Part shown: one piece after another, positions 54,337-63,715 of the stretch
Numbering within the stretch: position 1 is the stretch's first letter
How the letters are laid out: every line of letters starts with the position of its first letter
NCBI GenBank assembly: GCA_038211295.1
Contig: JBBQVS010000014.1
Span: forward strand, 1 to 63,876
Length of the DNA: 63,876 bases
Direction: 5' to 3'
From: JBBQVS01 sp038211295
GTDB lineage: Bacteria; Chloroflexota; Ktedonobacteria; Ktedonobacterales; Ktedonobacteraceae
Notes under the pieces: generated by a model
Databases searched by the model: none
What the model saw: only the letters and a program-made list of their open reading frames with translations
What the model was told of the DNA's origin: nothing
Position numbers and translations under genes: made by a program

Positions 54337-54519
54337 ATGAAAAGAACCTCTTCGCTTTTAGTAGGTGTTGCGTGTCTTATTTTAGCGATAATATTTGCAT
54401 CTAGTGTAGTTTTCTTAAATCCTTCTCCCTCACTTCGCTTTTTCTTGGATGGTATTGCAATAATACTGCTAATACTTACTTTTATCCTTCTAATAAGAGC
54501 AAGACTTTCGCGTAGATAA
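54337..54519 (+). CDS. Small two-TM protein after the orphan tip, candidate immunity protein
   Basis: The 60-residue protein has two helices (LLVGVACLILAIIFASSVVF and LDGIAIILLILTFILLI) and a basic end RARLSRR. ATG 54337 has AAGGA 8 nt upstream; the longer ORF start at 54304 does not. The size and layout resemble the protein at 53190-53399 although the sequences differ, as expected of immunity proteins specific for different tips. The role is inferred from position. Confidence 0.52.
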   Translation: MKRTSSLLVGVACLILAIIFASSVVFLNPSPSLRFFLDGIAIILLILTFILLIRARLSRR

Positions 54520-54576
54520 TTGTGTTTATAATAAGTACATATAACGCTAACACAACTAGGAGATATCATAGAATAA

Positions 54577-54747
54577 AGTCCTCAGCTGGGTGACATTGTA
54601 CTTTATCATCAACTAAATGGAGACATAAATCCCGCTATTATAGTTAAAGTGCTTTCCTCTACATCGGTAATACTTGGTCATTTTGTTATAGGCGGCATGA
54701 TTAGTACTAGAAAACCTGTAGAACGAGGAGAGCAAGCAAACCAATGA
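54577..54747 (+). pseudogene. Remnant of a small conserved protein
   Basis: The frame reads PQLGDIVLYHQLNGDINPAI and continues IVKVLSSTSVILGHFVIGG before TGA 54745. It resembles small phage/mobile-element proteins of the pattern GDIVLYHxxxGxxxPAIIxxV. AGGAG lies at 54558-54562, but an in-frame TAA at 54574 separates it and no start codon remains except CTG 54586. Probably decayed. Confidence 0.4.
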
Positions 54748-54756
54748 CAACCTGGA

Positions 54757-54905
54757 GGTCGAGGAGTAACGGAGCGGGAAGCCACCCTAAGCTGTAAAGT
54801 CGCTTCTCAGGCCAGCTGATAACGAGAGCCTACGAGGCGAAGAAACCCTTCCTATAAGAGATATTGGTGGCTTAGGGCGGTTTCCCGCTCCGTTACTCCT
54901 CGACC
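54757..54905. repeat. 149-bp inverted-repeat element, 36-bp arms
   Basis: Arms 54757-54792 and 54870-54905 pair in 34 of 36 positions (one G-T, one A-C), enclosing a 77-nt centre with further short hairpins. It lies between the RHS region and the KAS III gene. It could be a miniature mobile element, a structured RNA or a giant terminator. Confidence 0.7.
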
Positions 54906-54962
54906 CCTGTATGCTATACTGATACTATATTTGAGAGAAACCTCACAGGAGGGGCAGCAGTC

Positions 54963-56210
54963 ATGTCACGTATTCGTGAAGGTCAATGGCCTGATTATTC
55001 ATATATTGTGCCGCATAGCTACACAAAGGCAAAGGTGCGGCTGATCGGCCTGGGCAACTATACACCCAGTAGTAGCATTACAAATGAGTTCTTCGCCCAT
55101 ATTTCTACGCGGATGGGTGATCCCCGCAGCGCGAGCGATCTGGAACGCGTCACCGGACTTGAGACGCGCCATGTACGTGCCAGTTCAATCAAACTTTGTC
55201 AGCGCATCGTTGGGTTAGATGCACCTGGCCTGCGCCTTGACTCAGATGCTTCACTGGATGAGTCGATGGTAGACATGGCAGTGATCGCGGCACAACGCGC
55301 CATCGCGAGTTCTGGTCGCGGCTTTTCAGAGATCGACACGGTGGTCGGCGCGTCTTCCTCCGACAATGATGGCTTCCCGACTATCGCGGGTATGGTGGCG
55401 ATGCGCCTGGGCTTGCGCCAGATACGCGCAACGATGCTCAAGGGGGCCTGTGCCTGTCAGACAGAGGCGTTCCAGACATGCGCTGAAGTGCTCTCCGCGA
55501 ACTCCGCGAAACTCGTGCTACTTGTTACCTCGGAAGGCTTGCTGCCCAATATCACAAACATTCTTGATTGGAAGACAAGTTCCCTGTTTGGCGAGGGGGC
55601 CGCCGCGTTCCTGCTAGAACGCGGAGACGAGGACACCTATGTCATCAACGGCTCAGACGCGCAACAAGCGACCTCGTTGATGTTTCAACTGCCTGTGCGA
55701 AAGGACGCGGTTGAAATGGCAGAGGTGGACAACACAATGCAGCATTTGTTTCAAGAAGGCAAGGGCAAAGAGTTAAGCGCGATGATTGCCGATTATATGA
55801 TTGGCTACACCAAGATGAACGGGAAAGAGGTCTACCGCGAAGCCCCACGCGCGATGGCTGAGAGTCTCGACGCAGTGCTACGCCACGCGCACTTAGCATA
55901 TACAGATGTCGCCCACATAGTGCCGCATCAGGCCAACTCGCGCATCACGCATCGGCTGGGAGAGCTGCTTGTGAACGATTATGGCTGGCCCGCCTCAACT
56001 ATGGAGAAACTTGTCGATAACTTTCGCTATTATGGCAACCTCTCAAACGCGAGTATCGCAACCGCCCTCGTCGAAATGCTCCGCAAAGACGAACTGCACG
56101 ACGGGCAATGGATTGCATTACCTGCTGTCGGTGGTGGCATGAATTATGGATGCTGGCTCCTACGCTTTCACAGCTTTAACAATGTCAAGGCTATAACGAA
56201 CCCTGCGTAA
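54963..56210 (+). CDS. Beta-ketoacyl-ACP synthase III (FabH-like)
   Basis: The thiolase-fold condensing enzyme has catalytic Cys about residue 163 (KGACACQTEAF), His in VPHQANSRI and Asn in YGNLSNASI: the full Cys-His-Asn triad of KAS III. It is 415 residues, longer than FabH (about 320), because of an insertion after residue 230 (MTMQHLFQEGKGKEL-like helix). This fits FabH-like enzymes of special lipid or polyketide-starter pathways rather than housekeeping fatty acid synthesis. No ACP or other fab gene is next to it. AGGAGG precedes the ATG. Confidence 0.85.
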   Translation: MSRIREGQWPDYSYIVPHSYTKAKVRLIGLGNYTPSSSITNEFFAHISTRMGDPRSASDLERVTGLETRHVRASSIKLCQRIVGLDAPGLRLDSDASLDESMVDMAVIAAQRAIASSGRGFSEIDTVVGASSSDNDGFPTIAGMVAMRLGLRQIRATMLKGACACQTEAFQTCAEVLSANSAKLVLLVTSEGLLPNITNILDWKTSSLFGEGAAAFLLERGDEDTYVINGSDAQQATSLMFQLPVRKDAVEMAEVDNTMQHLFQEGKGKELSAMIADYMIGYTKMNGKEVYREAPRAMAESLDAVLRHAHLAYTDVAHIVPHQANSRITHRLGELLVNDYGWPASTMEKLVDNFRYYGNLSNASIATALVEMLRKDELHDGQWIALPAVGGGMNYGCWLLRFHSFNNVKAITNPA

Positions 56211-56231
56211 TGTATCGATATACTCAAGGAA

Positions 56232-56259
56232 GCACAGAGGCGGCTAGCCGCCCCTGTGC
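56232..56259. terminator. Bidirectional terminator after KAS III gene
   Basis: GCACAG-A-GGCGGC pairs with GCCGCC-C-CTGTGC around a 2-nt centre, one mismatch. T6 follows on the plus strand. Confidence 0.8.
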
Positions 56260-56271
56260 CGCTATCGTTTT

Positions 56272-57174
56272 TTACTCTAAGCCGCGCTCATAGGTGTAGA
56301 AAAGCTTTTCTTCCCACTCGTAGCCGATGCCCGCGAGACCGTCGCGCACAAGTACAAGGTCGGGGGCGTATACATAGGCACTTTCTAGTTTCATATCGGG
56401 TAAACGACTGCGTAGGTCGTGAGCAATTAGGCTGATTGCCTCGATTGTCAATCCGTCAATGTAGCCGACGGAGAGGCGTTTTCCCTGATGGTCTTCGCGT
56501 GGCTCAGCAAGTGCTAGCCCATCCAGACGCTCCCAGCGTCGTAAAAGATATACCTGCCGCGCGGCGATCTGCTGTTCAAGCAAGGCCGCCGTGATTACGT
56601 GTGCGACAAAGCTGCTATAGTACATCCCACCAACGGCGGGAAATATGTTTGAGGAGTTGATGTAGGCTATTATTTCGTCCAGGTCTTCCAATGTCGCAAG
56701 GCACGTTCTCTCTGGCTGATACGTCGCGACTCTGGCGCGTCCCTGCGGCGATATAGCGATAGGTGCGGCGTGGAATGGTGCGAATGCTCCAATAGGGCGC
56801 ATTCGTAGCGTATTCATGATGTGCAATGCACCACTATTTACTGATTCTGTGACAAGCCGTGCGTGTGTCGCGCCACGTTGCATAGCCTCTACTAGCATCG
56901 CCCTGTTAAGTGCTGTTGCGATGCCCTGCTTTCGATAATTTGGGTCAACACGCAAGCCTTCGAGCCATGCATCAAGCGGTGTAACCATGCGGAGGTGTGC
57001 GACTCCTGTTGGCTGTTCATCGCTTACGGAAACGAAAAGCTTGCCCTGCGTGTCCAGAAGCCAGTCGTCCCAGACTCTATCAATATAATCCCCCCAGTCC
57101 CATGTATGACTACAAAAAGCTAACACACTCTCTTTATCATCTGCGCGTGCAGCGCGTACCTCTGTTTGTGTCAT
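56272..57174 (-). CDS. GNAT-family N-acetyltransferase
   Basis: The 300-residue protein has an N-terminal GNAT domain (residues 3-140) with the acetyl-CoA loop RVDPNYRKQGIATALNRA (the R/Q-x2-G-x-A pattern) and LVTESVNSGALHIMNTL. The C-terminal half (150-300) is a second, degenerate GNAT-like domain (LSVGYIDGLTIEAISLIAHDL). The acceptor is unknown. It is monocistronic and converges with the KAS III gene. Confidence 0.82.
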   Translation of the reverse strand: MTQTEVRAARADDKESVLAFCSHTWDWGDYIDRVWDDWLLDTQGKLFVSVSDEQPTGVAHLRMVTPLDAWLEGLRVDPNYRKQGIATALNRAMLVEAMQRGATHARLVTESVNSGALHIMNTLRMRPIGAFAPFHAAPIAISPQGRARVATYQPERTCLATLEDLDEIIAYINSSNIFPAVGGMYYSSFVAHVITAALLEQQIAARQVYLLRRWERLDGLALAEPREDHQGKRLSVGYIDGLTIEAISLIAHDLRSRLPDMKLESAYVYAPDLVLVRDGLAGIGYEWEEKLFYTYERGLE

Positions 57175-57346
57175 GAACGCTTGTTTCTCCCTCTTACTTT
57201 TTCTTTGACTATAGCGAGAATAGCACGAGGCGTCAAGGGAGGTATGTCCATACCTGTTATTGTAAACTTTTTTGTGAAGTGAAGCGTACTACAAGTATCC
57301 TGAAGGATATCTGTAACTCTATATAGGCTTCTCAAAGGGACTCATC

Positions 57347-58138
57347 ATGAAAAACCAGATGCAAGAATCGATGGATACTGCGATGGAGCAGGTACAGAAA
57401 GAGGTCGATAGCGGACGCGAACCCTGGTATCGCTCGTCTCGACGAACACAAATACTCGCACTCGTATACTTTATACAATTCGCACTTTTTACAGCCCTCG
57501 CGTGGTTCGTGCATTTCAACCCTGTGTTACCAGTTGATGTGGTGATTACAAAAGAGTTTCAAGAAAACAAGTCGCCCTGGTTGAGCAATTTTATGATCGG
57601 GGTAAGCTTTCTAGGCAACCAGGCGGTGCTTTTTTTTGTCTTAATCGTGCTTACAGCACTCGCGTTCTGGCTTGTCCGCTTGCGTTTGGAAGCACTTATC
57701 ATTGTGACGCTTTCGATAATTAGTTCCGCAGTAAACTTTCTGGTCAAGCTACTTGTGAGTCGTCCGCGTCCCACGCCTCATCTTGTAGATGTGCTGCTGG
57801 GCGCGAATGGGCAAAGCTTTCCAAGCGGTCACGTTATGTCTTATGTCGCATTCTGGGGATTGCTCTTTTCGTTTGGCGTTATCCTATTCAATCGGAAGCA
57901 CTGGTGGCACTATCTCTTTTTGATTATTCCCGTGCTCTTTGTTGTTCTGGTTGGACCATCACGCATCTACCTGGGCGACCACTGGGCAAGCGATGTTATT
58001 GGCGGCTACCTGTTTGGCTGCCTTCTGCTTGGTATAACACTCTGGATATACCTGCGCTTGAAAGTACAGGGAACATGGACACCAAAGCTTGACGCTAACA
58101 GGACATTGCTTCGTGTACGAACGCATTCTGATAAATAG
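57347..58138 (+). CDS. PAP2-family membrane phosphatase
   Basis: The 263-residue protein has six helices and the three acid-phosphatase motifs: KLLVSRPRPTP, FPSGHVM and SRIYLGDHWASDV. PAP2 enzymes release phosphate from lipid phosphates such as undecaprenyl pyrophosphate or phosphatidate. A 40-residue charged N-terminus (QESMDTAMEQVQKEVDSGRE) is extra. The ATG lies behind weak AAGGGA. The hairpin at 58181 closes it. Confidence 0.88.
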   Translation: MKNQMQESMDTAMEQVQKEVDSGREPWYRSSRRTQILALVYFIQFALFTALAWFVHFNPVLPVDVVITKEFQENKSPWLSNFMIGVSFLGNQAVLFFVLIVLTALAFWLVRLRLEALIIVTLSIISSAVNFLVKLLVSRPRPTPHLVDVLLGANGQSFPSGHVMSYVAFWGLLFSFGVILFNRKHWWHYLFLIIPVLFVVLVGPSRIYLGDHWASDVIGGYLFGCLLLGITLWIYLRLKVQGTWTPKLDANRTLLRVRTHSDK

Positions 58139-58180
58139 CAGGGAACCTGTCTAATTCCTGTTCTTGGCCGATACTCGCTC

Positions 58181-58216
58181 AATGCCTCAGACTCTCTATG
58201 TGGAGTCTGAGGCATT
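58181..58216. terminator. Bidirectional terminator, 14-bp perfect stem
   Basis: AATGCCTCAGACTC pairs with GAGTCTGAGGCATT around an 8-nt loop, between converging PAP2 and hisC genes. Confidence 0.75.
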
Positions 58217-58235
58217 GCAGGTGTTCGTTTCCGCT

Positions 58236-59339
58236 TTATACCTCAGCTAACGCACGCTCTAGTCTATCGGTATGTTCGGGAAGACCAACGGTGACACGGA
58301 GAAAATTTTGCAGGTAAGGATGGTTGAAGTAACGTAGCAGCAGGCCATGCGACTCCACCACGTCGCGGACACGTTCCATTTTTACCTCTTCATCAAGGAC
58401 GCGACTGAGAACGAAATTCCCCTGTGATGGAATAGGCTCCAGGTACGGTTGTTGAGCTAGAACCGCGAAGAGTCGTTCGCGTTCATGAATAATACGGCGC
58501 ACATTTGCAAGCGTGTAATCGAGGTATTTGAGTGTTTCGATAGCGGCGATGTGACCGGCGACATTAACCTCAAACGGGCATTGTGCGCGGCGCATATAGG
58601 CGACAATCCACTCCGGGAAGATACCGTAGCCGATACGCAGACCCGCGAGTCCAGCCCACTTGCTGAAGGTACGCATCACGATCAGATTGCGATGTTCTGG
58701 TACAAGGTGGGCAAGGCCCCGCCGATTATGTGAGAACTCTATATATGCCTCATCAACAACCACGATTCTGCCAGTCTCAAGCAGCAGCAACACATCCTGC
58801 TCGCAGATGGGATTACCTGTAGGATTATTGGGCGAACAGAGTACAATCATCTTTGTCTCCGGCGTCAGGGCTGCCAGGACACCCGCGACATCAACCTCGT
58901 ACTCAAGCGTGCGCGGAACCTCCAGCACGTATGCGCCACAGAACGTTGTAATAAAAGTATAGAGAGAAAATGTCGGTGGGCAACAGAGAATATTGTCACC
59001 TACAGAAAGAAAGATATGCCAGAGTAAATTGATGAGTTCGTTGCTTCCGTGACTTACAACAATATGATGGTCATTGACGCCTACATACTCCGCGAGCGCG
59101 TGCTTTAATAAAGTAGAGTCGGTATCGGGATAATTGTTATAACTTGCGTGATTACTTAATGCAGTAAGAACCTGGGGTGATGGCCCATAGGGGCTTTCGT
59201 TGCTATTGAGCTTTACCAGGTTCTGGATTGGGATGCCGGTGCGTGCGCTAAATGTCTCTAACGACTCACCAGGAATATACGACGCCATGCGATCCAATTC
59301 AGGACGTACATGAACGGGACGGGTAGAAGATATATACAT
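58236..59339 (-). CDS. hisC: Histidinol-phosphate aminotransferase
   Basis: This PLP-dependent transaminase of histidine synthesis has the start LVKLNSNESPYGPSPQVL, substrate-binding SHGSNELINLL, CSPNNPTGNPI, VVDEAYIEFS and the PLP Lys in RTFSKWAGLAGLRIGYG. The length (367) is normal for HisC. No other his gene is near, so an aromatic or phosphonate aminotransferase role is possible. AGGA precedes the ATG, 8 bp after the stop of the upstream unknown gene, so they are co-transcribed. Confidence 0.88.
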   Translation of the reverse strand: MYISSTRPVHVRPELDRMASYIPGESLETFSARTGIPIQNLVKLNSNESPYGPSPQVLTALSNHASYNNYPDTDSTLLKHALAEYVGVNDHHIVVSHGSNELINLLWHIFLSVGDNILCCPPTFSLYTFITTFCGAYVLEVPRTLEYEVDVAGVLAALTPETKMIVLCSPNNPTGNPICEQDVLLLLETGRIVVVDEAYIEFSHNRRGLAHLVPEHRNLIVMRTFSKWAGLAGLRIGYGIFPEWIVAYMRRAQCPFEVNVAGHIAAIETLKYLDYTLANVRRIIHERERLFAVLAQQPYLEPIPSQGNFVLSRVLDEEVKMERVRDVVESHGLLLRYFNHPYLQNFLRVTVGLPEHTDRLERALAEV

Positions 59340-59347
59340 GGTCTATC

Positions 59348-60511
59348 CTATTTTTCAGCGTCGGCATCGACGAAGATTTGTGCAGGTCGGCGGATGAGAG
59401 AACTGCGAGGAGCAAAACCTGCCCCACCCATTCCATGCACACCTGAGCCGTTGCCAAAAGATGGTGTATTCGCTTGCGCGAACCGTTGTTTTGATTGTAC
59501 CGCCGATTGTCCATCGGGCGTCTCAGATGATCGTTCAGCGTCAACCACCTTGACCATCTCAAACCCGCGACGAAGCGTCATCATATCACGCATGAAACAC
59601 GCGACAGCAGAGGCGGCGGACCCCTTTTCTTTTGAGGTATCATAGCGACGCGCGGTAGCCTCACCCGCAGACTGAGCGGCTTTTGCCATTGGGTCCGATG
59701 TCTTTGCAGCATAGGCGTCTTGAAAGATATCGTCCCAACTGCCCCATCTACCACGCAAGGGCTTCCACCCAAGCTGACTATCACTCACGGTACGCCACTT
59801 CTCCTCGGTGAACTGTATCCAGTCGTCCAGAAGGCGGTCATAGGCCACAACCTGCTGACGCAAACGCTCCTCTTCCTCGGAGGGACGTTGCGGAAAGCTT
59901 TGCGGTAGCCCATCGGTCTGTGGAAACCCCATCTGTGGTTGACCCGCATATTGGCCAGAGAGCATGTTTTGTTGCGAGGTGTTGCCACTGTAGTAGCCAG
60001 AATTTAGTCCTGGAAACATACCCGTGTTAGCAAGAGACGCAAAATCAGGAGCCATCTGCCCGTTAGGCATGTTTAGTAACGGAACCTCGGTTCCCGCCGC
60101 CAGCTCACCAATAATATGAATGCCGCTCGCACCAAGTGATGGCCCCATAAGCGCGGTACCATCTTGCAGCAAGATACCTTCCGAAAGAGAAGGTAAGCCG
60201 CCAATGACGATCTCTTCATGCCCAACGGCATCAAGAATGCGCCAGGCCAGACGCGGATGCTTCGCCGCCCACCAGATACGACGCGAAATAAAAGTGGACG
60301 CGAACGTAAAATTCACAATGAGCCAGACCACACCACGCACCGCTAACCAGTTGAGTAGTCCAACAATAATAATCGAGTACCAGGCATCCGGTTGGCCCAC
60401 TTCCTCAATGAAAGTCAGTACGGCGGCAACAGTCAGGCTAGGATCGCGCAGGGGATTGATAAAATCTATAATACGCCAGAACCATGTCCTCCGGCCTTTC
60501 TTCTCTTCCAA
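59348..60511 (-). CDS. Membrane-anchored protein of unknown function upstream of hisC
   Basis: The 387-residue protein has two probable membrane segments near residues 20-35 and 44-70 (SIIIVGLLNWLAVRGVVWLIV), a small beta-rich stretch (IVIGGLPSLSEGILLQDG), a Gln/Gly/Pro/Ser-rich disordered centre (150-215) and a helical C-terminal domain (EEEERLRQQVVAYDRLL ... SWDDIFQDAYAAK). No family is recognised. It starts at TTG 60511 behind a good GAGGAG. Its coupling with hisC gives no clear function. Confidence 0.65.
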   Translation of the reverse strand: MEEKKGRRTWFWRIIDFINPLRDPSLTVAAVLTFIEEVGQPDAWYSIIIVGLLNWLAVRGVVWLIVNFTFASTFISRRIWWAAKHPRLAWRILDAVGHEEIVIGGLPSLSEGILLQDGTALMGPSLGASGIHIIGELAAGTEVPLLNMPNGQMAPDFASLANTGMFPGLNSGYYSGNTSQQNMLSGQYAGQPQMGFPQTDGLPQSFPQRPSEEEERLRQQVVAYDRLLDDWIQFTEEKWRTVSDSQLGWKPLRGRWGSWDDIFQDAYAAKTSDPMAKAAQSAGEATARRYDTSKEKGSAASAVACFMRDMMTLRRGFEMVKVVDAERSSETPDGQSAVQSKQRFAQANTPSFGNGSGVHGMGGAGFAPRSSLIRRPAQIFVDADAEK

Positions 60512-61140
60512 TGTATTGTGCTCCTCTCAATGCTGTCTCTGGTCATGCAGATGTTGCTCCACGTTGCTCTGTTGTGGCTCACTCTATCCTGTTGGCAAAT
60601 AGTAGCACGCTCTCTCTGCTTGTGCAAGTTATAGGGAATTATGGGTACTATTTCTCTGCGTTTCTTGATTGTTTCTCTTTGAGTAGAACGGTTTGCCTCT
60701 CTCTTTCTACAGCAACTGGGACCTTCGTACTGTAGAACCACGGAAGTCAGCGCAATGCGAGAAGACACTCCCGCCTCCAATCAGGGATGAATAGAAACCA
60801 AACGGGGCGAGCCAAACGTGTTAAAGGGAGAGAGTCTTTCAGCGTTGATTGGCAACATGTCGGCGTTCTATAACATAGAAACATAACCCGTCGTATCATT
60901 TTAAGTAGCCATACACGCGAGACACTAGAAATGGAGACGCGTTGTATGGTAACATATTCTATGGTGCCTGTTTGTCTTAGTGCCTGCGTACCTCATGGTA
61001 CATGATGTTGTGTGTTCTCGTGTCAAACCGATTTCAGACCGTGCCATGCGCCTTCTTTGCGGGTTGCACCTGTAGGTTCCCACGAAATTCACGGTCAATA
61101 GGCTTTAGAGCAGGGGACACCTGTTAGAAAGGATATATTC
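60512..61140. other. Intergenic region between divergent units
   Basis: No gene is supported on either strand. Just before otsA the sequence CAGGGGACACCTG can form a short stem, followed by AAAGGAT as ribosome-binding site. No known riboswitch pattern was recognised. Confidence 0.45.
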
Positions 61141-62724
61141 ATGCCAACGCGCATGACGATAAGTACGCCTCCACAGTTGATGCATTCCCATCGACTCATC
61201 ATCGCCTCTAATCGTGGCCCCGTCGAGTTCCAATTGAGTCAGGATAAAACACTCAAACCTCGACGTGGCGCGGGCGGGATGGTGACTGCGTTAATCGACG
61301 CAGGCAATAGAATGGAGGTGACATGGGTGGCAATGACCATGACTCAAGGGGACCGTATCGCTATGAAAGAGGCGCAGCATAATGGCGGCGTCCTACGCTC
61401 ACCAATACGCGGTCAGAAAATGGACATTCGCTATGTCGCCGTTCCCAAAAGCGCATATCGCAAACACTATGAGAAGGTTAGCAATGAGCTTCTCTGGTTT
61501 TTACAACACTACCTATATGATCCAACGCAAGACTCGTCTTCCGCCAACATGTTGCAGGATGCCTGGATCAACGGCTATCGCGTGGCAAATCAGGCTATCG
61601 CGGACGAGGTGAACGCGGAGATCGAGCGCGAAACGACACCACCTGTTGTAATGCTTCATGACTATCATCTCTACATGGCACCCGCGATGATTCGCAAAGC
61701 ACATCCCAAAATTGTCATGCAGCAGTTTATTCACATTCCCTGGCCCGATGTGCGCTGCTGGCATTTCTTGCCCAGCAATATCGCACATGACATCTACACG
61801 GGACTGATTGGCAACGACATCGTTGGCTTTCAGACGGATCGCGATGCCCGCAATTTCCTGGAGGGAGCGCGAACACTGCTCGATGACGCCGAGGTCGATT
61901 TCGAGGAAGGCACCATCTGCTGGCAAGGTCGCTGCACACTGGCACGTGCCTATCCCATCTCCATCTCGGTCACGGAAGAACGGCGCGTGGTCAACAGTGT
62001 TGCGGGAAAACGCGCCAGCGAGAAAATCAAGCCGCTCTTGCGCGAACATACGATCATGCGGGTAGACCGCATCGAGCCAACAAAAAACATTTTGCGTGGC
62101 TTTCAAGCATACGATACAATGCTTGAAGCGCATCCCGAACTACATGGGAAGGTTACATTTCTCGCCTTCCTTGTGCCATCGCGCCAGAGTTTGCCCGTCT
62201 ATCGGCGGTATAGTGCCGACGTGATGGACGCGATGCACATGATTAACCAGAAATATGGTACAGAAGACTGGACGCCAATTCACGAATTTTGCGACAATGA
62301 CCGCACCCGCGCACTCGCCGCAATGCAATACTATGATGTGCTGCTGGTCAATCCGATTATCGACGGCATGAATCTGGTCGCCAAAGAGGGGCCAGTGGTA
62401 AACCAGTGCGATGGCGTACTGGTACTTTCGCGCACAGCAGGCGCGTTCCAGCAACTCGCGAAGGGGTCTATTCCCACATCCCCAACCGATGTGAATGAGA
62501 CAGCACAAGCACTGTACAAGGCAGTCACCCTTTCCCCAGAAGAACGGCGCACAAAATCGATGCTCGCACGGCAGGCGGTAGAGCGTAGTGACCTCAACTT
62601 GTGGTTGACAAAGCAGATAGACGACATCAATGAGTTAGTAGGTCGTTCTGTCACTACATCGCTTGTGTCCGTCGCAACACAACTCACGACCACTGACGGC
62701 GACCTCGTCGCGAATGTCAGCTAG
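61141..62724 (+). CDS. otsA: Trehalose-6-phosphate synthase (GT20)
   Basis: OtsA joins UDP- (or GDP-) glucose to glucose-6-phosphate. The 527-residue GT-B enzyme shows the N-terminal loop IIASNRGPVEF, VMLHDYHLYMAP, FIHIPWPD, IVGFQTDRDARNFL, RVDRIEPTKNILRGFQA and the C-terminal donor motif NPIIDGMNLVAKEG, which carries the D-x-x-x-L-V-x-K-E set. The first ~12 residues are extra. It faces otsB, whose product removes the phosphate, so trehalose is made for osmotic or desiccation stress. ATG 61141 follows AAAGGAT. Confidence 0.93.
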   Translation: MPTRMTISTPPQLMHSHRLIIASNRGPVEFQLSQDKTLKPRRGAGGMVTALIDAGNRMEVTWVAMTMTQGDRIAMKEAQHNGGVLRSPIRGQKMDIRYVAVPKSAYRKHYEKVSNELLWFLQHYLYDPTQDSSSANMLQDAWINGYRVANQAIADEVNAEIERETTPPVVMLHDYHLYMAPAMIRKAHPKIVMQQFIHIPWPDVRCWHFLPSNIAHDIYTGLIGNDIVGFQTDRDARNFLEGARTLLDDAEVDFEEGTICWQGRCTLARAYPISISVTEERRVVNSVAGKRASEKIKPLLREHTIMRVDRIEPTKNILRGFQAYDTMLEAHPELHGKVTFLAFLVPSRQSLPVYRRYSADVMDAMHMINQKYGTEDWTPIHEFCDNDRTRALAAMQYYDVLLVNPIIDGMNLVAKEGPVVNQCDGVLVLSRTAGAFQQLAKGSIPTSPTDVNETAQALYKAVTLSPEERRTKSMLARQAVERSDLNLWLTKQIDDINELVGRSVTTSLVSVATQLTTTDGDLVANVS

Positions 62725-62786
62725 AAACCATCCTCGAAGTTGTTCCCTCGTGCCTGACGCGACAGGAATAGCTTCGAGGATGTTTC
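62724..62786. terminator. Hairpin between converging otsA and otsB
   Basis: GAAACCATCCTCGAAG pairs with CTTCGAGGATGTTTC with a one-base bulge; the loop is 32 nt. It starts at the last base of the otsA stop codon. Confidence 0.7.
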
Positions 62787-62794
62787 TCTCTACC

Positions 62795-63604
62795 CTACAC
62801 GACGTTTTGTACTATTTCCCGTAGCAACGCTGCCATGCCCTCCACTCCGTCTACTATGATGTCGGCGTGTGTGAGCAGTTCAGGCAAGGTGTCGTGATGC
62901 TGTACCACGATAGCACAGGTGCGATGCCCCTCCCGACGCAGCTGCGCGGCCTCCAGTACCGCATCCAGGTCAGTGCGATCATCGCCCGCGAAAACAAGTC
63001 CCTGCAATCCGAACCGCTCCGCGTAGCGGCGTATCGCCTGCCCCTTGTTTATGCCTAGCGGTGCCAGCACCTCAACCACCATTTTCCCCTCGCCAAGCTT
63101 CATACCCAGGTGACGCGCTGGCTCCTCTAACAAAGCCACAAGCGCGTCGCGTGTCTGTTGCGGATGCTGCGCGTTACGATAGTGCAGTGTACCACCAATG
63201 GTTTTGCGCTGAACAATCACACCCGGCAAGTTCTCGCTCTGCTGTTGTACAAGGTCAAGCAATTGTTTCCCCGACTCAAGATAGGCCATCGCCTCCGGTA
63301 CAAGCTGTACTCCATGTGTGGTGGGTAGACCATCGCTCCATTCCAGACCGTGTGTGCCAATATAGGTCACGTCGTCAACGCCAACGATACGCGCCCCGTC
63401 GTCCAGAGCGCGGCCCGTCATAATCGCAACATGCGCGTGCTGTTTGAGCGCGTTCAGCATGTCCGCGACGCCCGGATACAGGTACGCGGCCTGTGGCGTG
63501 GGCGCAATCGGACTGAGTGTGCCATCGATATCGAAGACAAGGCCAAGCGGCCTCTGTGTAAGAACCGAAGAGAGATTGAATGATGTCGTCAAGAGCTTCT
63601 CCAT
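62795..63604 (-). CDS. otsB: Trehalose-6-phosphate phosphatase
   Basis: This HAD-superfamily phosphatase has the nucleophile motif FDIDGTLSPIAP, motif II MTGR, a C2b-cap region (YIGTHGLEWSDG), the Lys-containing NKGQAIRR and motif IV FAGDDRTDLDA. It completes trehalose synthesis started by OtsA. I chose ATG 63604 (269 aa); a TTG 57 bp upstream is in frame and would add 19 charged residues. It converges with otsA instead of sharing its operon. Confidence 0.92.
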   Translation of the reverse strand: MEKLLTTSFNLSSVLTQRPLGLVFDIDGTLSPIAPTPQAAYLYPGVADMLNALKQHAHVAIMTGRALDDGARIVGVDDVTYIGTHGLEWSDGLPTTHGVQLVPEAMAYLESGKQLLDLVQQQSENLPGVIVQRKTIGGTLHYRNAQHPQQTRDALVALLEEPARHLGMKLGEGKMVVEVLAPLGINKGQAIRRYAERFGLQGLVFAGDDRTDLDAVLEAAQLRREGHRTCAIVVQHHDTLPELLTHADIIVDGVEGMAALLREIVQNVV

Positions 63605-63715
63605 AAGTGTTGTTATCTTCTTATCCTCTTCTATTGTCTTCCGTCTCCCTTCATCTGTCAATGTGCTTTAGACGTAGGGACAATGGTACGACGTTATAGA
63701 AGCGGCCTGTAAAAC

